Assembly: GCA_048013815.1 (NCBI GenBank) | Contig: CM106586.1 | Span: 4,340,001-4,404,000 of the forward strand | Source: Setoptus koraiensis | Lineage: Eukaryota; Arthropoda | DNA: 64,000 bases | Direction of reading: 5' to 3' | Part shown: in pieces, positions 34,428-51,971 of the stretch | Layout: each line of letters begins with the position of its first letter | Numbering within the stretch: the stretch's first letter is position 1 | Position numbers and translations under genes: made by a program | Notes under the pieces: model-generated | Seen by the model: only the letters and a program-made list of their open reading frames with translations | What the model was told of the DNA's origin: nothing | Database searches by the model: none

Positions 34428-37203
34428 GTAAGTCTGACTAAGACCATCGCCATTACCACTAAGACCTGACTGAACTACTAGGAAAAAAAGAGAGTTTTGT
34501 CGACAAGCAACAAAGAATGGATGAGATACAATAATGCATAATTGTTTAAATTAATACACTTGTGTTTTTGCGCTATTTTGGAACAAATCAACAAGTGTCA
34601 GATAAGATTTAATGACAACACATCCGATCTTTGTGTGTTTGCGAATGATGCAAGTACTGTAAAGTTGGGTGGAATTGTTCGTTGGTCAGATAGCTTACCT
34701 GAACAAACAAAGATAGACGCAGACGGATAAGTTTTGTTTGTACGGGCGTCGGATTGAATATATCACTATCTGCCAATAGAAAGTGAGATTTTATACGATT
34801 GCAGTCCACAAACTCAACCGAACATTCCGAGCTGTATGTTGGAATAGAGTGCGACTTGAGATAGTTCACTCATTAAAAAGCAATTCACTCACGCCATCAT
34901 ATGCTCAATTATAGACACGTACTAAATTTTGTAGCCAGGTAGACAAGTTTTTTTTTCTGTTGAGAGAGAGAGAGAGAGAGAGCGTGTTAAATAGCTTGTT
35001 TATTTGTAAACGCACAATGCATCGGCCATACAGTATGAACTAGCTAGAATGTCTAAATGAGCATATTGTTTGTTTGGTTGTTTACTTTATTTGCCCATGG
35101 CATCGGCATACCTACTAATCTAGCAAATCTGCACGTACCGACAAACTATAATACACTAGCTAAACCACTCTGGAAACAGTAGATCATGAGCTGCCTCTAC
35201 TACTATGGTTGTAGGAACTCTGACGTTGCTATGATGATGATTCGCATCAGTTCCATAAACAGTTGAGCTTTCTAAGTAGACAAATTAATACCGCCTGAGA
35301 GAAAGCGGATCGAATTGGTGAGTTTTGTGAGACTAGTCATCATTTGTATAGTCATTCAATTTGTGTAGCCTGGACTGAGCATGTTTTATTGCCTTTGGAC
35401 CTTCAAAAATTCGACCAAATTGTAACTGCAAACTGCATTATAATGGCGGTAGTCAGTGGGATACATGCGGCCTGGCTGATTAGATAGGGTGCACAAATGA
35501 AAGAAAAAGTCAGATAAGTTGTTTCTGGTAAGAGACCTTCAGGGCTTAGCACAAATGAATTAATGGCACTTTTATAGTGTAAAGAACAAAACTTCCTATT
35601 GTCCATTGTAGCTGGTGCTACTCTTTTTTATAGCCATCATAACAAATGATATATGACAATGCGCCCATCCCGTTCACTATTCTTGGCGATATAAGCATTG
35701 GCATCAGAGTAAACAGATCCTTGCAGCAAATTGCCCATAAGAAAAGAATCAACAAAAACGAATGTAAGCGCCACAGTAAGACTGCACAATAACAATGATT
35801 TTATGAAAGATTCGGATCTTCTAGCCAGTTGCATGTGCTGACTTGAGTGAAAAAACTGTAAGGCTTGATGTTAATTGATTAGTTTCACGCATGTCAATAG
35901 TTGTGTGTTTGTGTGGACCACCAACAATTACGTCGCCCAAACTGACAGTGGTGATAAGATAAGAAGCGACATGATTCTTCAAAGTGTCTATAAGTTTCCA
36001 AGATCGTGATGCGGATGATAGTCAATCAACTGCGACACCTGATACCGATCTTTGTGTGTGTTTGGCTCACCTGTCGTTTGTGATGTCAGTTGGAGATTGT
36101 GAGGCAACAACGAGGACATCAATGTTCAAGTTCACGCCTGTGATAGCGGGCATCAAACAATTGCGCCATTGTGTGTCCATCTTGCCAGCTTGATAACAAT
36201 AACCAGCTTGATAATATTGCGATTGCGAGACAATAACGTTAATTATTAGCTGGTGACTATGTGGTGGCTGATTGACCGTTTGGGTGCTTGATGCCTGACA
36301 TATGCCTTGTCCAGAATATTAAGCTGTTTGTTGTTACGGCAATCACCGGTTGGCAGTGTCAAGTGTGCACCATTATTATTGTTACTGTCGTTGTAGTGTT
36401 TACGCGGAAAGGGGTCAAGCGTAGCGCGCGTGAGACGTAAAGTGGTAAGTGTTGGACGACTATGTGCCAAGAGTGCGCCACACTAATAAATCTCGCCACC
36501 ATCGTTAGCGATTGTCAGAACATAATCGCAGCAACAACAACAGCAACAACAACAACGACACAGGCAACTAATGTTAAATGAATAGGAAACAAAATTATAT
36601 GGATTGTTTTTGCAGGCAACCCATCGACGGTTAACGAACCACAACAGCCCCATCAACTCAAGGCTATTCGACAGATACAACACACAGTAACAAAGTGTAT
36701 AATCTCACACAAGCGCACATAAATTGAGTTGAGGGAACAAGTGCCAGTAAGGAACAAAGAACGATGAAGTCAGGACAACAACAACAGCAGCGGCAGCAAC
36801 AACAACAAATGTAATGATTTGGTAAAAGTGAAGATGATTCATTCTGTTATCCATAATCAATGTTACCACTTATTATGTAAGCTACTATTGAGTGGTAGCT
36901 GGCACAACAAGTTAAAGTGACCATCACTTGATTACGACAACTGGCATGTTGTTTTCGCTAACTTGTTAGCGGACACTTGTTGTGTGTGTGGCTAATCTGA
37001 CCAGTGTGTAGGCATTCATTAAGAAGCACCGAGTGAGTCAATAAGTCAGTCAACAATGGGCACAAACGATCTGAACGTACCGAAAGAAGCCGAGTTGCGA
37101 TAATTGTGTTGATGGTGATAGTATTACAATCGCCATTATTGCTATTATTGAATAGTCGGCCATGCAACCGGCGGAGACGCTGGAAACATTGCAACAACAA
37201 CAG

Positions 37204-37237
<34 letters not shown>

Positions 37238-38361
37238 AACAGCAACAGCAACAGCAACAAGTGGCCTCCACAACTTTAAAACGATCGCTGCTGAGCGACC
37301 GCTCGCCATAAATCAGCTCGGATATTTGATTCGAGTGGTCGTTCTTTACAACGTTTGGCCCTCATTGCAACAATTGAGCCAGTAAGACAACCAACACACA
37401 CACAATCAGCAGCACGAAGTCTGGCAAATGATCTGAATGCTCGCAGTGATTGTTGCTGCGCGCGTTGGTCCGACAACCAGACGAACGCATTATCGAGTAT
37501 CATCATTAGCATCCATTTGTTGTCTGATTGTCGGATCGAGCAACGTTCTGTTTTTTATCCGTACTCGTTTCTCATGGACTAATTGTTACCAATTGCCAGA
37601 CAATGCTATGGTTGAGAAGGGTTTCATTCGAATGAATGTGATATGGCTGCGTTGCAAGCAGCCAGCAGCAAAAAACAATTGCCGACGACGACATGTGTAC
37701 GGCTATGGCCAGATTGAGATGTGCCGATGTGTAGACAATAGTTGGAGAGGGTTCAAACTGGCTCCAAATGGCTCAAAATAGCTCAAAATAGTCAGTTTAA
37801 AATGGATATAAGCAGTTATCACGGAAATGTGCAAACTTGCAAGATAGTTCTTTGTCTCACTCAATTATCAGACTCTGTAATAATCAATTGGCGACTGTCG
37901 TTTTTGCTACAGCCATTTGAATGTGTGTTGAGATATAAATTAGCACGCAATGATGGCGCCAACTATTTGCCAACGGCCACTATCATCGATCGAAGTACGT
38001 GCAAAAAACTCGACGGCAAGCTTGACGATTGGCACTGCGCTAACTGAATGACAGTCGATTGTGAAACAACACAAGTTTAAATTTTGTCCGACGTTCATCG
38101 TGCCAATGATCGGGCAAAGTTGCACGGAGTGTGTCTTATCTCATATGATCTTATGGCTTGCCAATTTCATCTGCTTGCCAATTGATTTATGCCCACATGC
38201 GCTCAATTGACGATAGAGCGTTTCTTTAATTGGCTGCACCAACCACTCGACTACGAAACACTTTTTTTTTCATGAATCTAAATTTGTCAAATATGTTATA
38301 TTAATAATCCATTCGATCTCATCTCATTGCAACCGTTAATACTAATTTCTCAATCATGCAG
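34428..38361. other. Long intron or intergenic DNA before the transferrin exons
   Basis: No coding exon is recognised. It contains a GA run (34964-34982), CAA/CAG tracts at 36525-36560, 36777-36808 and 37190-37262, and AT-rich DNA. If the exon at 31790-34427 is spliced to 38362, all of this is one intron. Short frames on both strands lack domains. Confidence 0.45.
37190..37262. repeat. CAA/CAG triplet tract
   Basis: About 73 bases of CAA and CAG triplets in mixed order. The neighbouring frames carry no protein signal, so I read this as an intronic microsatellite and not a polyglutamine coding exon. Confidence 0.85.
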
Positions 38362-41300
38362 CCACAATGAGATTGTGCGTGACACAAGGCGATTATGGCA
38401 ATTGTTTGGAAATGGTGAGAAACCGCCAAGGTAGCCCGACAAATACAATTGCCTGTGTTGAGGCGCGCGACAGGTAAGTTAATACAATAATGATAATAAT
38501 AAACATAAGTCAATCTCGTGTCAATGACTATTGAATAGATAAAACGCGATCCAACTATAACAGAAACAACTAACTAATTTTAGAATAGTAGTGTGCCAAA
38601 GAATCAGAACAAATCTACGAGAAAATTCCGAGCTGTTTTTTTTCTCTCCACAATGTGCAAGATGTTTTGTCCAGACTTTTTTCTTGCGTTATCCTCTGTC
38701 AAAAGAGAATGAGAGACCGAGTTTGTGCGATGGGCAAATGTGCTGCGATCAAATAATGGCGGCGACACGCTGTTGGCAAGCTCGACGATTCTTCGGCAGG
38801 CTTGTGTTCTAGAGTACAAACTCATGCTATCAAATATTTGTTCTTATGCCACCCAGGTTCGAATGTATGAAATTCATTATCAATGGCAAGGCTGACGTAG
38901 TCAATCTAGATAACGAGGAGCTCTATCTAGCCGGTCGCCTCTACAATCTGGAACCGTTTGCCAGTGAGCAATATAGCCAAGGTGAGTTGTTTGCTCTCTC
39001 GCTCTCTTACAAATGTTTACAGCTGTACGTACACCTAATCCATCTAAAGCAGATATAAACAAACAATTTCTCGCCTTCATTCATCGCTCATATGAATTGC
39101 TATATAGATGTCATTTGTTCCGTTGTATGTGCTTGCGCTGTCGTTATAATCTGTTCTAATCTCTAAAAACTTGTAACTGTTATTATCACTATTATCCTTG
39201 AATTGAAAATGCTCTATCACGGTGCCATAGGTGATCGTCAGTCTGTTGTCATAGTAAATAGGCAAGCAAATATAAACGCGCTGACGGATCTCAAAGGCAA
39301 ACGAAGCTGCCATGGTGCCATGAATAGCACCTTTGGTTGGGACGTACCCATTGGCTTGCTGCTAGCCACCATGTCTATGAGCCCCGATTGTCGAGGGGAA
39401 CTATACTCCGCGGCGGAATTCTTTGGACAAAGTTGTGCACCAGGTGAGTAGAGGCAATAATTAACTCATGACGTCGTAAAATATACAAATGGCTTAAATC
39501 CAGAGAAAGTGAAATATTGTCTTAAGCGATTATGAGCTCGCACAATGTTGCTACATGAATGACTTGCGAATGACGGGCCAGCCGATCGCAAGTCACTGGC
39601 CCGTTAGCAATAAAATTTAGCTTATTGCTTCGATTATCAAGAACCATATATCATGTAGCCAAATATTGAAGGAGTACATTGCTCATCTCGGTGTTCCTTT
39701 TTTTTCTATAATAAACATTTAACATTATTACTTTGCTTAATTCCGACACCCGTGCATACGACCGAAAAACCGACCCGACTGACAACGGCAACAAATCACC
39801 GGATTATCACCTCTACAAATGCACTTCCGCTTGCATTAGGGTAAGTATGATGGCTCGAGATTTGAATAACTGACTTGTTTTACATCATCGACTTGTTTGA
39901 CATTAGATGACATCAATTAATCTGGTTGATTTATTGAACTCATGTCACTATGCAAGCGCAGGCATTATGACATCATAACAGCAGCTTAATATGTTATGTA
40001 CAGCTACAGTGTATGTTGTTTGTATTAGTATTATTAATTACTTTATTTTGTATTGTTGCCTTCTTTTTGTTCCAACCATTCAAACAACAATACTTCAGCT
40101 CGTGGTCGCCTGATCCTTATGTCGATGCCGAACTAAGTAAGTAACAAGACACGACACAACGTTTTGTCACGCTAACAAGACAAGCATTTATCTACAAATC
40201 TGCTATCTGATTCAATAATAATCATCTGTCAGCTTATCTCAAGCGTACAAACTTGCTCGACTGCTACTCGAGGCCTGACTGTTGGGTGGGCTCAAAAGAG
40301 CACGTGATAATGTGATCTCACATCTGTATATATTTATCAATAATCTCATTATCATCTTTTGATCATTATTATTTCTGTTTGCAATCTTAACCGCCGATCA
40401 CAACAATCAGAAAAACTGCATCCAAATCTGTGTGCGGCTTGCAGAAATTCAACACTTTGCTCTATAAACGATGAATTTGCCGGCGAGGAGGGCGCCCTGA
40501 AATGTTTGTTCAGGAATTCGGGTGATGTTGCATTCACTACTAAAGATGCTGTTGACAGATTTCTATCTCTGTATGTTCGCGATGAGAGATTATTCGAACA
40601 ATATGAATTCTTGTGCTTGGACGGAACCAGAAAGCCCCTGACCGATCGGAATCCCTGTGAGTGGGCCCAAAAACCAGGCAACGTCTTTGTTACTTCGCCC
40701 GGCCGATGTAAGTTGCTTGAAAGAGCCCAGAAATTCATTAAAGCTTTCTGTCAAACAACGGACTGACTAGTGTATTGCTTTCATACAATAATAACAACAT
40801 CAATCTATCATTTGTTTCATCATTTCATGACGACTAGCTTTACAAAAGGACATCTATCATCGTCTATTGGATCACACCTTTCTCAGTCATGAATCTGTGA
40901 AGCCCTCCTGGTGGCGAATGCGATCGTTTATCTCAAGGCCATTCGATGTAACTAGAATAGTTCAGATACCATTCGAGAATCAACAATGGGATCGATATCT
41001 GGGTAAGCCTGACAAGCTAGGGACGATCTTGTTCTTTGATCAATCGTTTGAGGTGGCGTTGATAGGTGGCAGCAGAGCAGTAATATTCGGATTTTTTCTT
41101 TATTTCTGTGATTCTTCATTAGGAAATTATATATCGTCTATAGAGAAGCCATTGCCAGATTGTCAGCCCCGAAACTTGACTTTCTGTACTGCGTCTGCAA
41201 TTGAAGAGACCAAATGTCTTGAGTTACAGAAGGTGAGTAAAACTCTTTGAAACGGCCAGCTTTATCCTGTGAGGTTCGTTTAGCTCAATGAAAATTAATT

Positions 41301-43876
41301 TAATTGCTTGTTTTCGTATATCTGATTTCAACAAACAGGTTGCATTTTCGCGCAGGATTAGACCAGAGATTGACTGCCAACGACAAAATAGCAAACAAGA
41401 GTGCATAGATATTGTCTCTCGAGGTAAAGCTGATTTGATATTAATGGATATGGGAGAACTTTATGAGACACAACGACAAACGTGAGTATTGGTGGTAATA
41501 AATTGAGCTATCCCATTTTAATTAGACATTGCTGAATTTTATCGACTGTGCTGCCGATGTATTGAGTAAGCAATCATTATTATGATCACTTGATCTGCTG
41601 CATTATCCTCATACGCCGATGTTGAAGCGTTACTATGTTGAGGCAGAAGGTTTGCCTCAAGCTAGACGAGTGTTGCTGACATCACCTCATACTGATGCCA
41701 TCTTATTTTCGCTCGGAAACATTGGCTGTCTTGCTTAGAATGTTTAGATGCAACTAAGACACTCAAAACATGCACGTCTCGATTGTCAGTACGAATGGTC
41801 TTCTCAACCTGTTCAATCGACATCTCATCAATTATAGAATGAGATTTGTTTGGCTCGTGGCTGCTCTGCTCAGGAGCATGTGATTCCATGAAAACTCCTA
41901 TAGAATTGTCATCACGAATGGTATATTTGATTTGGTGACGTGTAGTCGACACCTCTCATAGTATCAGACATGCTTGACTCGAAGTTGCTTTCCGTTTTTC
42001 GCTACATCTTGTCATTCGATGGATGTTTCTGGAAAAGAATGATAGTCTCACAGAGTCGTGTCGATCGATAGCGGTGATGTTTTCGGACAAGACCATTTTA
42101 CTTGTTGTTTGCGAAGCTCTATCAATAATTTCAACTCGTAGATGATGGGTGTGAGCTTCACCAGCATGCATTTGGTGTCAACCCTGATAGATTTTCGGCC
42201 AATAAACTCGCCCACGATGAAGCTGTCTTTTGATGTCCGTTATTCTCCAGTTGTACTCACCTTAACAAGAATTGTTAAATCGGCTTAAATTCGCTGATCA
42301 TCTCTCTATTGTAACTAATGCATCTCTGTTTTACATTCGTCGTATAATTAATCCTGGCCATTTTAACGACCAACTATGCGTTTCTGATCAAATTATTGAT
42401 ACAACAACAACATTGAAATTCATTGAAGTGCCCTGCGTCTAGAACCTATCGCTGTTGCTCAAACAAAAACAGATTTTGCTGTTGCACTGGTTAAAGCCGA
42501 TTCCGGCATTAAATTCCTCTATCAATTGGGCGGCAGACGCACATGTCACCCATCGTTTGGCGACATTGCCGGATGGCTAATACCCATAGATGTGCTGTCC
42601 GAGCGGTCGATGTTGGACAGAAACGATTGCAATAAGGCCGATCAAATGGCCGCATATTTTGGTGGAAGCTGTGTCCCAGGTAAGTGGTGCCGGCCATGGA
42701 TTTGATCTTTATCTACGCCTTGAACCTTAAGAATTAACAGGTTATTGTCTCTTGTCCATCCGATAAATTGCCTGTTTAGGAGCTGCGGATCTACGCGTCA
42801 ATCAGTATCGATCTGGTTCCGATAGATTGTGTGAAGTTTGTCAGGTAGGTGTCAGGAATCACGATCAACCGGGTTCGTTTATTTATTATTTCTTTTTATC
42901 ATTGTTGCTAAACTTTCCGCTCACACTTGTATTGCAATCGTCACTTTTGTTTGTCAGGGTGATGAGATCACAGGTTTGCATCAGTGCGAAAGGTCACCAT
43001 CCGAACGATTCTTCGGGCAAACGGGTGCACTCAGATGTCTAGCTGAGGGCGCAGGCGAAGTAGGTTAGTATTAAGCGATTTATGTATTGTATCGACTTTT
43101 AGATTGATAAATCTACAACCAGACGGTCTAATGTGACTACTCTGTTCTGGCCAATCCCATTAGCTTTTCTATCTCATTCAACCATCATGGCCAACGTCGA
43201 TGGACGGAGCCAGCACTCGTGGTCTTCACATGATCCGCTTGCCCTTGACAGTAAAAATTTTAGACTCATTTGCCGGACAGGACCAAGGTAAGAGAGGGAA
43301 AGGAAGAGAGAGGGAGAGGAAGAGAGAGGAAGAGGAAAACATCAGATAATACATCTCTCACTATAAAAGATGCAAGGTGTATTTGTATAGGATAGTAACA
43401 TTATATTGTTGTCTTCATATTGCAGCATGCTAATCACCGACCAGGAGAGATGTAATCTAAGCAAAATGCCTGGAAAACTGCTAGTTACATCCAGATTTGC
43501 CTCTTTTGAAGATAAACTGGATATGAGGAGTCTCGTTGTTTCACTAGCTGATAGATTCGGACAACAGGGCCAAGATTTCCAACTGTTCGCCCCATACAAC
43601 AATGTAACAAATCTTTTATTTGATGATGAAACCACATCGATGGTGGCCATACCCCAGGAATTATCATCAGGCTCATTTGAATTGGTGTTCAAACAGTATT
43701 TCGATAGCTCTTACGACCAGGTGCCGGCGAGCAAAGGATCAAACAGTTGCAAACTGACTATAACAAGTGGCTCAAAGTCTCTGGTAGAATACTCATTAGT
43801 AATGACGCAAGTTACTACCGTTATCGCGTCTAATGTCTTCTCACTGGCACTGTTATATGTATTCCATTTTCTATGA
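38362..43876 (+). CDS. Transferrin-family (melanotransferrin-like) protein, two lobes, GPI-type tail
   Basis: Exons that splice in frame: 38362-38473, 38857-38981, 39231-39443, a weakly placed one ending 39840, 40099-40136, 40411-40707, 40838-41002, 41123-41232, 41339-41481, 42429-42679, 42780-42844, 42958-43063, 43164-43287, 43426-43876. Lobe 1 has the start RLCVTQGDYGNC, the GKRSCHGAMNSTFGWDVPIG block and FLCLDGTRKP; lobe 2 starts at LTFCTASAIEETKC and has GRRTCHPSFGDIAGW and YFGGSCVPG. The end (VTTVIASNVFSLALLYVFHFL) is a hydrophobic tail as in GPI-anchored melanotransferrin. Both lobes keep the Asp of the iron site but lack both Tyr and the His, and the anion-binding Thr and Arg after SCH/TCH are also changed, so iron binding is unlikely. 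Such non-binding transferrins exist in insects. The 5' end of the exon ending at 39840 is uncertain (weak AG at 39671, or a non-AG site after the T-rich run at 39698). Confidence 0.88.
39560..39604. repeat. Interleaved inverted repeats (pseudoknot order)
   Basis: TGACTTGCGA (39560-39569) pairs with 39586-39595, and ACGGGCCAG (39573-39581) pairs with 39596-39604. The arms lie in the order A, B, A', B', so both stems together would form an H-type pseudoknot in the RNA. The element sits in the intron between the third and fourth transferrin exons, the same intron whose acceptor is weak. Confidence 0.85.
41482..42428 (-). other. Transferrin intron with two adjacent antisense frames
   Basis: This is the largest intron among the transferrin exons (947 bases). 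On the minus strand two frames, 41956-42171 and 41662-41952, follow each other with one stop between them and encode together about 165 residues of ordinary, not low-complexity composition. I recognise no family. They could be a decayed gene or element, or chance. Confidence 0.3.
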
Positions 43877-44229
43877 ACAAAGAAAATGGCAAAGAATGAC
43901 GGAAACAGCCAGATTGTAGTATATGAAATATGTAGCCACAGAATTGTACAGAAGACATTGTTTTGTCTATACGCCAATAGCGAGAAAGAGCTATTGTTGT
44001 ATGTAGGCCGACAGATATATAGACAGAAGAAGGGGACACAAGGCAATAAATAACATGTGATCATGTCCTTTTATAATTGATTATTAATGTTAGTATGTTC
44101 GTGTACTGAATAATGTCTGTCCTGAAATGAATAGGTGAGCTCGAAGGTAGTGTAAGTTGATAATGTACAATAGTGTAATAATGATGATGAAATGTTCGCC
44201 CTGGCAAACTTTAAACAACAAACAAATTA
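43877..44229. other. Convergent 3' flanks of the transferrin and CENP-A genes
   Basis: Both genes end here. No further gene seen; AT-rich, with AATAAA near 44045 that could serve the plus-strand transcript. Confidence 0.5.
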
Positions 44230-44775
44230 TTATTTTTGTACTTCCAGCGATTTTCTGATTCTTTGCACAAGGTGCATGTCTTGCGTGAATAAAGTGGCTC
44301 TATTCGCGTGTTGAGTGCACCAGAATGATTGCTCAAACAGTTCCACGAGATAAGCCTCGGCGGCCTCTTGCAGGGCCATAAGTGCGGCCGTCTGGAATCG
44401 CAAGTCGGCATGAGTGCCCGATGCGCCACTTTCCTGGTGCTGAGTTCGTTTAAGATCTTGGCAGATCTCTCTGACGAAACGTTGGAATGCTGCTCTTGGG
44501 ATCTGCAAGTCGGTTGTTCGTTGTAATCTGCGAATCTCCTTCAGCGCCTTGACTCCTGGTCTTGAGCGTGGTTTTTGCTTCACCTGAGATCCTTGCTGTT
44601 TTAGCATGGCCAGATTTTTTCCGCCCGTGGCCCTGGTTCTTCCATTGTTTAGGCCCGATGTTCCTGGCGACGTCGAGTGTCTTTTTGTCACCAAAATATT
44701 GTTGATACGATTCTGAATCGGGTCTTGCCGCGTCGACTGGCAAGTCGACTTTCTTGCTGTTTGCTTAACGCGCAT
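44230..44775 (-). CDS. CENPA: CENP-A-type centromeric histone H3 variant, 181 aa
   Basis: The C-terminal half is an H3-type histone fold: alpha-N (LKEIRRLQRTTDLQIPR), alpha-1 (FQRFVREICQDL), alpha-2 (LRFQTAALMALQEAAEAYLV then ELFEQ), loop 2 and alpha-3 (HANRATLFTQDMHLVQRIR). The EAAEAYLV and TLF words and the long loop 1 are CENP-A features, not canonical H3. Loop 1 (about residues 109-124) is some 13 residues longer than in H3. The known protein marks centromeres and replaces H3 in their nucleosomes. Oddly, the N-terminus starts MRVKQTARKST, which matches the H3 tail with its K4, R8, K9 and S10 positions, before diverging into a basic, Ser/Thr/Asn-rich tail of 70 residues. Single exon from ATG 44775. 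An alternative is a lineage-specific H3 variant that is not centromeric, but the fold features favour CENP-A. Confidence 0.85.
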   Translation of the reverse strand: MRVKQTARKSTCQSTRQDPIQNRINNILVTKRHSTSPGTSGLNNGRTRATGGKNLAMLKQQGSQVKQKPRSRPGVKALKEIRRLQRTTDLQIPRAAFQRFVREICQDLKRTQHQESGASGTHADLRFQTAALMALQEAAEAYLVELFEQSFWCTQHANRATLFTQDMHLVQRIRKSLEVQK

Positions 44776-45716
44776 CGTGGTGCCAATACCAGAGCGAAAT
44801 TGATCGATTTAATTTCTTGAATTATTATTATTTAACTGACTCTATGTGTAATAATTTGTGGAGACTGCGCTATATGACGCTATTTGAATTAATTAATCGG
44901 TTAATAAGAATTTATTGAATTGTTCATCTGCGTCTGGGCTACGGAGGGTGTTGTGATAGTGAGCCAATGCAGCACAACATACAGTACACACGGTTCATGG
45001 GTGAAAAAGTATTTAACACATCCAAAACAAGTGCCCCCCATGCGCGCAAAACGAAGCGCCAATTTCGAAGTTGAGCACTGACCAAGGCGGCGAACGGACT
45101 GCAAGTGTGGCTGTGCGCACCAGCGCTCGGGGGGAAGACAGTAGTGTGAGTGCGATTGCATTTAGACAAGTCTGGCTGCGCTACACAGGCTATGCAGTTG
45201 GCCACAGCGAGCAGCAGTAGATGTTGGCTAATTGTTCTATTGCTGACTCATGAACAGGTCAGCACGCAATGCGCCCCCTTGCGTTCAACAGCGCCTATCT
45301 GTGTGAGTGATCCGAGTGATTTGAGTGCGCAACCTACAGTCGGCTCGAGCCCACACTCAATTGGATAATCCAATCTGGATTATCCACTATCCAGCCGAAG
45401 AGACTCGCCGGGCTCGCGCTGCAAGGCCGACGTTTGTGGACCGAGAATTGTGTTGTTTTTTTTTTCGCAATTGGGTGTAGATGACGCGCTGACAATTGCG
45501 AATATTCTCACGTCTACGTTAGCAGTTCGAGCGAGCAAGCGAGAGAGCGAGCTGCAAACGAGAATAACGCAACGTCGGAACTTGTTGCCGCGAGCGGCGC
45601 CGATCGCCGCTCCCGAGAATTTCTCGACGAGAACCAATCCGACGACTAACTCCGATGTGTGATTTGCCAAACAATATTGTGAAATGAAACAATATCGTTC
45701 CCAACTGTTCGTGTCG
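44776..45716. other. Intergenic region between CENP-A and Shox
   Basis: No gene. It carries the CENP-A promoter and the Shox 3' flank. A perfect hairpin lies at 45363-45385 (GGATAATCCA and its complement, loop ATC). Frames on both strands are short and mutually overlapping. Confidence 0.5.
45363..45385. repeat. Perfect hairpin, 10-bp arms
   Basis: GGATAATCCA at 45363-45372 pairs with 45376-45385, three-base loop. The word GGATTA inside it is a binding core for Otx/Gsc-class and bicoid-class homeodomains, so the two arms also form a spaced pair of such sites. Confidence 0.85.
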
Positions 45717-51971
<6,255 letters not shown>

